Of a stretch of 39,035 nt of DNA, positions 26,193 through 32,826 are shown in pieces. Position numbers and translations under genes: made by a program. Source of the DNA: Pseudomonadota bacterium (GTDB taxonomy: Bacteria > Pseudomonadota > Gammaproteobacteria > Burkholderiales > Burkholderiaceae_C); the NCBI GenBank assembly GCA_021808405.1, contig JAKBBQ010000004.1, forward strand, positions 1-39,035, in the 5' to 3' direction. Below the pieces are notes generated by a model. The model did no database searches. It saw only the letters and a program-made list of their open reading frames with translations, and was not told the origin of the DNA. Within the stretch, counting starts at the first letter, position 1. Each line of letters opens with the position of its first letter.

Positions 26193-27188
26193 GTGCAGGC
26201 CATCCAGATCGAAGGCTTCGGCGAAGCCGACCAACTCCGGCTCGTCCGCGTCGAGCCGCCGCGTCCGGGGCCCGGCGAGGCGCTGGTCAGGTTGGCGTGT
26301 GCCGGGGTCAATTTCATCGATGTGTACATGCGCAAGGGCATGTACGCGAGCTCCCACACCTACCAGACCCCGCTGCCGATGACGGTCGGCATGGAAGGCG
26401 CGGGCACGGTGGTCGAGCTGGGCGAGGGCGTGCACGATCTCGCCGTCGGCACCCGCGTGGCGTATTGCCTGTCGCGCGGCAGCTATGCCGAGTACGCGGT
26501 GGTTCCGGCGTGGCGGCTGGTTCCCGTGCCCCGGCAGGTGCCGCCCGCGGTGGCCGCGGCGCTGATGCTGCAGGGCTGCACCGCCCACTACCTCGCCACT
26601 TCGGCCTTCGGCTTGTCGCCCGGGCATGCCTGCCTGGTGCATGCGGCGGCCGGCGGAGTCGGGCAGCTGCTGGTGCAACTGGCCAAGCTGCACGGAGCCC
26701 GGGTGATCGCCACCGCGGGCAGCGCCGACAAGGCGGACATCGCCATGCGTTGCGGGGCCGACAGCTGCATTGCGTACCGCGAGGTCGATTTCCGCGACCA
26801 GCTGCTGGAGCTGACCGAGGGCAGGGGGGTCGACGTGGTCTACGACTCGGTGGGGCGCGACACCATCCAGCGCAGCATCCGCTGCCTCAAGCCGAGGGGC
26901 CTGTGCATACTCTACGGCGCCAGTTCGGGCGCGGTGCCGGCGGTGACCCCGCTGGAACTCGCCGAGGCCGGCTCGGTGTTCTTCACCCGGCCGCACCTGG
27001 CCGACTACATCGCCACCCGCGACGAACTGCGGCAGCGCTGCGAACAGCTGTTCGCGCACTGGTCGTCGGGCCGGCTGCGGGTGAGCATCGACCGCGAACT
27101 GCCGTTGGCCGAGGCAGCGACGGCCCATCGGCTGCTCGAGGGGCGCGCCAGCCGGGGCAAGCTGCTGCTGCGCATCGAGCCGGACTGA
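26193..27188 (+). CDS. Zinc-independent quinone oxidoreductase (MDR family)
   Basis: A 331-residue NADPH-dependent medium-chain reductase of the QOR type. The likely start is the GTG at 26193 (MQAIQIEGFGEAD). The catalytic half has ACAGVNFIDVYMRKG and LPMTVGMEGAGTVVE, and the Rossmann part has VHAAAGGVGQLLVQLAK. The catalytic and structural zinc cysteines of alcohol dehydrogenases are absent, matching quinone or enone reductases. It is the last gene of the 19201-27188 operon. A reducing step on an enone, quinone or crotonyl-type intermediate is a plausible role. The end of the operon is inferred from the 82-bp gap and a change of function afterwards. Confidence 0.88.
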   Translation: MQAIQIEGFGEADQLRLVRVEPPRPGPGEALVRLACAGVNFIDVYMRKGMYASSHTYQTPLPMTVGMEGAGTVVELGEGVHDLAVGTRVAYCLSRGSYAEYAVVPAWRLVPVPRQVPPAVAAALMLQGCTAHYLATSAFGLSPGHACLVHAAAGGVGQLLVQLAKLHGARVIATAGSADKADIAMRCGADSCIAYREVDFRDQLLELTEGRGVDVVYDSVGRDTIQRSIRCLKPRGLCILYGASSGAVPAVTPLELAEAGSVFFTRPHLADYIATRDELRQRCEQLFAHWSSGRLRVSIDRELPLAEAATAHRLLEGRASRGKLLLRIEPD

Positions 27189-27270
27189 GCGAGCCGGTTG
27201 CGATGCGGCGTGCCGCCAGCCCGCCGCCGACGGTACGATGTGCTCTGGAACCTCGCTACCTGGGCTCGGC

Positions 27271-27537
27271 ATGCAACCCTCGGCTCGCAAATCCCTCGGC
27301 GGTTACCTGTGGACCGGCATGGCCGTGCTGGCCTGCCCCTGCCACTTGCCGCTGCTGGTCGGCGCGCTGGCCGGAACGGCAGCAGGCGCCGCGCTGGCCA
27401 GCCATTGGCTGCTCGCGCTGGCCGGCCTGGCCGCGCTGTTCGTGCTGGCCGCGGCGCGGGCCTGGGTGGCGCTGTCGGAACGGAGCTGCGACTGCGCCGG
27501 CGAGCCGGGCGGCTGCGCGGCTCCGCCTTCGGCCTGA
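27271..27537 (+). CDS. MerE-like mercury transport protein
   Basis: An 88-residue membrane protein of the MerE type. The start is the ATG at 27271. It has two hydrophobic segments (about 11-42 and 47-67) with the mercury-binding pair C22-x-C24 in LACPCHLPLLVGALAGTAAGA, which closely resembles MerE (GYLW..AVL.CPCHLP). An unusual cysteine-rich tail (C73, C75, C82 in SERSCDCAGEPGG) follows. MerE moves inorganic mercury and possibly methylmercury across the inner membrane. No merR, merA, merT or merP genes are near, so it is either a remnant or a stand-alone transporter. Confidence 0.7.
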   Translation: MQPSARKSLGGYLWTGMAVLACPCHLPLLVGALAGTAAGAALASHWLLALAGLAALFVLAAARAWVALSERSCDCAGEPGGCAAPPSA

Positions 27538-27561
27538 CGGGTCCTCGCGGGCCCTGCGACC

Positions 27562-27771
27562 ATGCCGTCGAAGCTTCCGCCCCCCAAGGCCAACGTGGAC
27601 AACGTGCTGCCCGAGTTGATCGAGGCCGCCCGCGCGCAAAGGCAGCAGGACGCCGCGGACCGGTCGCAGCGCGAAGACCCGGTCGCGGGCACGCGGTCGC
27701 GCTCGCTGCAGTGGCTGCTGGCCGTGGCCGCGGTGGCGGCGATCCTGCTGGCGATCCATCTGCTGGGCTGA
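27562..27771 (+). CDS. Small single-pass membrane protein
   Basis: A 69-residue protein with a charged N-terminal half (PKANVDNVLPELIEAARAQR and a Lys/Arg/Asp-rich stretch) and a C-terminal hydrophobic helix (residues about 49-68) ending almost at the stop. It starts at the ATG 27562, 24 bp after the MerE-like gene, and is followed at once by the racemase gene. It is likely a tail-anchored inner-membrane protein. No family recognised. Confidence 0.5.
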   Translation: MPSKLPPPKANVDNVLPELIEAARAQRQQDAADRSQREDPVAGTRSRSLQWLLAVAAVAAILLAIHLLG

Positions 27772-27773
27772 GC

Positions 27774-28727
27774 GTGAGAAGGCTGCGGTTCATCGATTCG
27801 CACACCGGTGGCGAGCCGACGCGGGTCTTGCTGGGCGGCGTCGAGCGTCCCGCGCAGGGCGTGGAGCGCGGCGCTGCCGAGCTGGGCCGTCGATCCGGCT
27901 GGCTGCTCGAGGCGGCCATCGTCGAGCCGCGTGGCTCGGATATCCTGGTCGGCGCGGTCTACTGGCCGCCGGCGCCGGGGCAGCCCGCGGGAGAAGTGGT
28001 GTTTTTCAACAACGTCGGGCTGCTCGGCATGTGCGGCCACGGCACCATCGGCCTCGTGGCCTCGCTGGCCTTCCTCGGCGAACTCGGTACCGGCGAGTTG
28101 TCGTTGCGCACCCCGGTCGGCCCGGTACGCGCGCAATGGCTGGGCGACGGCCGGGTCGGCATCGACAATGTCGTCGCCTATCGGGAACACAAGGACGTCG
28201 CGCTGGAGGTTCCGGGGTATGGCCGTCTGCTCGGCGACGTGGCTTGGGGCGGCAACTGGTTCTACCTCGTCGAGCAGCCGCCACTGGCGCTGGAACTGGC
28301 CAACCGCGAGGCGCTGACCGAACTGGCCTGGGCGATCCGCGGGCAACTGCGGGCCCGGGGCATCCGCGGGCGCGATGGCGCCGAGATCGACCACATCGAA
28401 CTGTGCTCGGCAGCCGGTTCGTCGTCGGCCGTGGATTCGCGCAATTTCGTGCTGTGCCCCGGAAAGGCCTACGACCGCTCGCCCTGCGGCACCGGCACCA
28501 GCGCCAAGCTGGCCTGCCTGGCTGCCGACGGCAAGCTGCAGCCCGGCAGCATCTGGCGCCAGCAGGGAATCACCGGCAGTGTGTTCGAAGCCAGCTACGA
28601 GCCCGCGGGCCACGATCCGCGCGGCAGGCTGTGCATACGGCCCTCGCTCGTCGGACAGGCGCAGGTCACCGCGGTCGGCGAACTGCTGATCGATGACTCC
28701 GAGCGGGCTGCGCACAGCTGGGGGTGA
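27774..28727 (+). CDS. Proline racemase family enzyme, 4-hydroxyproline 2-epimerase type
   Basis: A 317-residue cofactor-independent racemase. The likely start is the GTG at 27774, two bases after the previous stop; the N-terminus FIDSHTGGEPTRV is standard. The two catalytic cysteines are present: C87 in GMCGHGTIG and C238 in YDRSPCGTGTSAKLA, with H89 and D234 alongside. A Cys/Cys pair supports racemase/epimerase activity rather than the Thr/Cys dehydratase subgroup. Closely related enzymes epimerise trans-4-hydroxy-L-proline to cis-4-hydroxy-D-proline, the first step of hydroxyproline breakdown. The other catabolic genes of that pathway are not in this window. Proline racemase is the alternative. 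Confidence 0.85.
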   Translation: MRRLRFIDSHTGGEPTRVLLGGVERPAQGVERGAAELGRRSGWLLEAAIVEPRGSDILVGAVYWPPAPGQPAGEVVFFNNVGLLGMCGHGTIGLVASLAFLGELGTGELSLRTPVGPVRAQWLGDGRVGIDNVVAYREHKDVALEVPGYGRLLGDVAWGGNWFYLVEQPPLALELANREALTELAWAIRGQLRARGIRGRDGAEIDHIELCSAAGSSSAVDSRNFVLCPGKAYDRSPCGTGTSAKLACLAADGKLQPGSIWRQQGITGSVFEASYEPAGHDPRGRLCIRPSLVGQAQVTAVGELLIDDSERAAHSWG

Positions 28728-28817
28728 AACGCCGCTTGCCCCGCGAAGCGCGATGTGTTCCGATGATGGCAGAACATTACGCGGAATTCTGTTTTTGAGT
28801 TGGAGCGTAATCAAGAG

Positions 28818-28838
28818 TATTGGATATATATACCAATA
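28818..28838 (+). promoter_or_regulatory. AT-rich inverted repeat before the c-di-GMP gene
   Basis: TATTGG (28818-28823) and CCAATA (28833-28838) flank a 9-bp run of alternating AT. The segment 28785-28845 is strikingly AT-rich for this genome. A possible -35 (TTGAGT, 28795-28800) sits 17 bp upstream of the left arm. It is likely a promoter with an overlapping operator. Confidence 0.4.
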
Positions 28839-28913
28839 TTCGAAGGTGTGATTGCGGCGTCGACCGCCGGCGGGAACCCTCCAGCAGGTGGCGTTGCGCG
28901 TGCGGAGGCGCGG

Positions 28914-31900
28914 ATGGCGGACGAGGGCGTGGCGCACCGACTGGCCGAGGACCTGGCGGCCCGCGACGGCACTGCGGGTGCGGCGCTGGCGGCGCTGGCG
29001 CGGGACCCGGTCCTCGACGAATCCCGGATCGCGGCCGATCGCGTGCGCATGCTGCTGGCCGGGTTGCCGCTGGCCTTGCTGGCCAGCTACGCCACCGCCG
29101 CGGTGCTGTGCTGGACCCTGAGGGAGGCCTTCGGCCCCGCGCGCATCACCGCCTGGCTGGCGGCGCTGGCGCTGGTGTATGGGCTGCGCCTGGGCATCTG
29201 GCGGGCGGCGCGCGCCCGGCGATTCCCCGACGCCCAGGCCGCGCGCTGGCTGCCCTGGCTGCGCCTGGGCGTGCTCGCGTCGGCGCTGGTCTGGGTGGCG
29301 CTGCCCTTGCTGCTCTACCCGCCTTCGGCGGTCGAGCAGTTGGTGCTGGCGCTGGTGCTGGCGGCCATCTGCGCGGCCGCGGTCAGTGAGCTGGCTGCCG
29401 ATTCGCGGTCCCTGCTGGTCTTTGCGCTGCCCCAGATTCTCGCGCTGGCGCTGCGCTTGTCGCAATCGCAGCAGGCGGCGCAGCGGGCCGTGGGGTTGCT
29501 GGCGCTGGTGTTCGCCGGTTACCTGGTCTACATCGCGCGGAGCACCGAAAGCACCTTCCTGGACATCTCCAGGCTGCGAGCCAGGGCCGCGAACCTGCTG
29601 CACTTCGACGAACAGACCGGCCTGCCCAACCGCGTCGGCCTGCATTGGCTGCTGCCGCAGGCGGTGGCGCGGGCGCGCCGGCGTGGCTGGCAGATGGCGG
29701 TCGGATATATGGACCTGAACGACTTCAAGCTGGTCAACGACCAGCATGGCCATGCCGCCGGCGACCGCGTGCTGGTCGAGTTGGCGCAACGGCTGCGCGC
29801 CCAGCTCGGCGCGGCCGAAACCATCGCCCACCTGGGGAGCGATGAATTCGCGCTGGTGATCGAGAACCTCGATGCCTCGAGGGCGTCGCAGCAACTCGCC
29901 GAGGTGCTGCGGCGGGTGCATCGCGCGGTCGAGCGGCCCTTCGCGGTGTCCCGCGACCAGGCGGTGGAACTCGAACTGGCCATGGGTGTCGCGCGCTACC
30001 CGGTCGATGCCGAGGATGCCGACGCGCTGTTGCGCCAGGCCGATGCCGCGATGTACCAGGCGAAGTACCGCAAGGGAGAGCATGCGCAGTGGTGGCAGGC
30101 CGGGGTGGAGGTGGAGTCCGCGGCGCGGGCCGAGCGGCCCATCGACCCCTACGGCGACGAGGCCGCGCAGGCGCTCGAGCAGGCGCAGCCCACGCTGATG
30201 CAGGTCAACCAGCGCTTTGTCGACGCCTTCTATGACGGTCTGCGCGCCGACCCCGAAGCGCAGGCGCTGCTGGCCGCACTCGACCCGGCGAGCTTCGCCG
30301 AGTTGAAGTCGCGGCAGCTGCAATACCTGCGCATGCTCACCGAGCCGCGCGGCGAGCGCGAGGCTTTCGAGAGACGATCGGCGCACCTGGGAACGGTGCA
30401 TGCGCTGACCGGGGTCGGCGCGTCGATGCTGGCCAGGGCCTCGACCCTGTACCGCAATGTGCTGGCCGAGCAACTCAATTCCCAGCGGCTGCTGGCGTCG
30501 CGGCGATATCGGCTGCTGCGCGTCGTCGAGGCGCGCTTCCAGGCCGGTGTGCAGTCGCAGTTCGCGGCCGTCGACCAGGTGCAGCAGGCTTATATCCAGG
30601 CGCTGTCTCGTTCGCGCCCGGCCGCCGGCACCTTGTGGGCCGACGCCTCGCAAGCCGAACTGCAGGCTCTGGCGCGCCTGCCAGGGGTGGCCATGGTGAC
30701 CCTGAGCCGCCTGGGCGCCGAAGGCGAGCTGCTGATCGAACGCAGCGTCGGCCTGTCCGACGGGGAATTGGCCGATGTGCTGGAGCGGCGCGACTGGCGG
30801 CCGCTGCTCGATGCCTCGTCGCGACGCGGCCAGGTGCTGACCGCGGTGGCCTGGCGGACCCAGGCCATCCAGCGCATCGACTCCTGGCTCAACGATGCGC
30901 GGGTCGAAGGCTGGCAGCCGCTGGCGCGCAAGCTGGGTGTGCGCTGCAGCCTGGCGGTGCCTTTCGCCCATCGGGACGGCCATATCGAGGGGGTGATATC
31001 GATCTACGGCAGCTACCTGAACCAGTTCGCGGCGCCCTGGATGCAGCAGTGGGCGGCCGGAATACGCCGTCGCTGGGAAGCCTTGTGGGCCCAGTGCAGT
31101 GCCTCCGAGGCCGGCACCGTGGTGTCGGAGCAGACCGCGCAAAGCTACCGCGACCGGTTGTTCTCCGGCGGCTTGCAGATGTATGTGCAACCGATCGTCG
31201 ACCTGCAAAGCGGCCGTGTCGAAAAGGTCGAGGCCTTGGCGCGGCTCGGCATGCCCGACGGCACCATGGTTCCTCCCGGGCTGTTCATACCCCTGCTCGG
31301 GGATCGTGAACTGGGGCATGTGTTTCGCAATGGGCTGGATCTGGCGCTGCGCGGCCTGCGCCAATGGGAGGCAGGCGGTCAGTCGGTCGGCGTGTCGTTG
31401 AACCTGCCGCCGTCGACCCTGCTCGACCCGGATTGCCCGCTGTGGGTCGAGCAGGCGCTGCGCAGTCACGGCGTGCAGGCGGGCTGGTTGACCCTGGAAT
31501 TGCTGGAAACCGAGGGCGCCGAGGGGCCCCGGCAAAGCGAGGCCATGCAGCGCTTGCGCAGCCTGGGAGTCAAGCTGGCGATGGACGACCTGGGAGCGGG
31601 CTACAGCAGCATCGAACGCCTTTCCCGACTCCAGTTCGACAGTGTGAAAATCGACCAGAGGCTTTTGCGCAACATGGCTTCCAGCCCCTTGCAGACCATC
31701 ACCATGGTCGGCACGATGATCCTGCTCGGGCTGGATCTCGGGCATGGCGTGGTGGTCGAGGGCCTGGAGACCGACGCGCTGCTCGAGGCCGCGGCGATCC
31801 TGGGGGCGCAGCACGGGCAGGGCTACGCCATCGCGCGACCGATGCCGGCGCAGCAGTTCCTGGCCTGGGTTCAGGGCTTCAACCTGCAGCCGGCCGGCGG

Positions 31901-32102
31901 CGTGCCGCCGATCCGCACCCCGGTCGGCGCGTTGGCGCACGTGTGGCGCCATGGCCGATCAGGCATGTGCTTTGGCGCCCGCCCCGAGGCAGGCTGCCCG
32001 TTGGGGGCTTTCCTCGCCCGCCAGGCGGCAGGCGAGCCCCGGGTGCAGGCCTGGCACGCGGCGCTGCACCGCCCCGGCGCAACGCCGGCAAGCGGCGGCT
32101 AG
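28914..32102 (+). CDS. Membrane GGDEF/EAL protein with internal globin-like and GAF-like domains
   Basis: A 1,062-residue c-di-GMP protein. The start is the ATG at 28914, with GGAG seven bases upstream; the frame opens at a TTG at 28800 but inside the promoter-like region. About six membrane helices fill residues 48-208. The GGDEF domain (224-390) has GSDEF at 308-312 with a His before it and no RxxD inhibitory site, so cyclase activity is doubtful. Residues 432-522 look like a globin sensor with proximal-His candidate H496 (GTVHALTGV). A GAF-like region follows (about 575-725). The EAL domain (745-989) keeps E773, N830, E862, D891, D892, K912, E949 and Q969, so phosphodiesterase activity is likely. 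The tail (H1009, C1028 in CPLGAFL, H1048, H1052) resembles a CZB zinc-binding site. Confidence 0.85.
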   Translation: MADEGVAHRLAEDLAARDGTAGAALAALARDPVLDESRIAADRVRMLLAGLPLALLASYATAAVLCWTLREAFGPARITAWLAALALVYGLRLGIWRAARARRFPDAQAARWLPWLRLGVLASALVWVALPLLLYPPSAVEQLVLALVLAAICAAAVSELAADSRSLLVFALPQILALALRLSQSQQAAQRAVGLLALVFAGYLVYIARSTESTFLDISRLRARAANLLHFDEQTGLPNRVGLHWLLPQAVARARRRGWQMAVGYMDLNDFKLVNDQHGHAAGDRVLVELAQRLRAQLGAAETIAHLGSDEFALVIENLDASRASQQLAEVLRRVHRAVERPFAVSRDQAVELELAMGVARYPVDAEDADALLRQADAAMYQAKYRKGEHAQWWQAGVEVESAARAERPIDPYGDEAAQALEQAQPTLMQVNQRFVDAFYDGLRADPEAQALLAALDPASFAELKSRQLQYLRMLTEPRGEREAFERRSAHLGTVHALTGVGASMLARASTLYRNVLAEQLNSQRLLASRRYRLLRVVEARFQAGVQSQFAAVDQVQQAYIQALSRSRPAAGTLWADASQAELQALARLPGVAMVTLSRLGAEGELLIERSVGLSDGELADVLERRDWRPLLDASSRRGQVLTAVAWRTQAIQRIDSWLNDARVEGWQPLARKLGVRCSLAVPFAHRDGHIEGVISIYGSYLNQFAAPWMQQWAAGIRRRWEALWAQCSASEAGTVVSEQTAQSYRDRLFSGGLQMYVQPIVDLQSGRVEKVEALARLGMPDGTMVPPGLFIPLLGDRELGHVFRNGLDLALRGLRQWEAGGQSVGVSLNLPPSTLLDPDCPLWVEQALRSHGVQAGWLTLELLETEGAEGPRQSEAMQRLRSLGVKLAMDDLGAGYSSIERLSRLQFDSVKIDQRLLRNMASSPLQTITMVGTMILLGLDLGHGVVVEGLETDALLEAAAILGAQHGQGYAIARPMPAQQFLAWVQGFNLQPAGGVPPIRTPVGALAHVWRHGRSGMCFGARPEAGCPLGAFLARQAAGEPRVQAWHAALHRPGATPASGG

Positions 32103-32107
32103 CAGGC

Positions 32108-32665
32108 TCAGTTGTCCGCAGCGCCTGCGTGCGTGCGCCCGATCACCACCCGGCGATTGGCCGCGGCTGTCGGATCCTTGGGATTTTCCAGCCCTTTCGA
32201 TCCCACGCCGACCGCCACCAGCAACGCGGGATTAACTCCGTGCGACACCAGGTATTGCTTGGCCGCCTCGGCGCGCGCCAGCGAGAGTTGCCGGTTCACC
32301 TCGGGCGTGCCCGACGCGTCGGCATGGCCGACGATGCGCACCTTGCCGTCGGACGGACTGCGCTTGCGCAGCGCGACCGCAAACGCGCTCAACTGCTTTC
32401 TCAGCAGGTCTGGAAGCACCGAGGAGCCGAGTTGGAAATTCGCCGCCGGAAGCGAGAATTGCACGGCCGGCTTGAAACCCATGCACTTGAATCCGGCGGC
32501 CTTCAGTTTGGCGCACTCGGCATTCGGGAACAAACCCTTCGACACCTGTCCGGGCGTCAGCACCTTGCTACCCACGTTGACCGTCTGGTCGGCGTGTGCG
32601 GTGAATGCCACCAGGCTCGCGCCAGCCGCGACCCATTGCAGCACACGCAGAATGTTCCGATTCAT
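32108..32665 (-). CDS. OmpA-family peptidoglycan-binding protein
   Basis: A 185-residue exported protein. The signal peptide covers residues 1-25 (LQWVAAGASLVAFTAHA), after a GGAGG ribosome site. A short N-terminal region with two cysteines (NAECAKLKAAGFKCMGF) precedes a C-terminal OmpA-like domain: VRIVGHADASGTPEVNRQLSLARA and GSKGLENPKDPTAAANRRVVI. The Asp and Arg of this domain, which bind the diaminopimelate of peptidoglycan, are present. There is no beta-barrel, so it is a periplasmic or lipoprotein-like anchor (no lipobox seen). It is divergent from the membrane kinase gene; such OmpA plus kinase pairs suggest an envelope function. Confidence 0.88.
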   Translation of the reverse strand: MNRNILRVLQWVAAGASLVAFTAHADQTVNVGSKVLTPGQVSKGLFPNAECAKLKAAGFKCMGFKPAVQFSLPAANFQLGSSVLPDLLRKQLSAFAVALRKRSPSDGKVRIVGHADASGTPEVNRQLSLARAEAAKQYLVSHGVNPALLVAVGVGSKGLENPKDPTAAANRRVVIGRTHAGAADN

Positions 32666-32708
32666 TGCAGACCTCCGATGGACGCGGGACGAGACTATGA
32701 ACCCCTAT

Positions 32709-32736
32709 ATTTTAGGGTACATTTAGTGCGCGGCAA
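32709..32736 (-). promoter_or_regulatory. Putative promoter of the OmpA-like gene
   Basis: Read on the minus strand, TTGCCG (32736-32731) and TAAAAT (32714-32709) are 16 bp apart. They overlap an inverted repeat CCCTA/TAGGG (32703-32707, 32713-32717), which could be an operator in the 161-bp divergent gap. Confidence 0.35.
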
Positions 32737-32826
32737 CCGTGCCCAACCCTAGGGCCGGCACAGCCGGCGCGCGCCTTGCGGCCTCGCGCACGGCGCCTCG
32801 ACCCGATCGTTTCCAGTACGGCCGAT

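Noticed and set aside
28800-28913. Upstream TTG start for the GGDEF/EAL protein
   Set aside because: It lies within the AT-rich promoter-like region and lacks a ribosome site, while the ATG at 28914 has GGAG at good spacing.
27303-31952. Very long minus-strand ORF (1,549 codons) opposite several genes
   Set aside because: It runs antisense to five plus-strand genes with clear motifs. Its translation is Arg/Gln/His/Ala-rich with no recognisable domain, as expected for GC-rich shadow frames.
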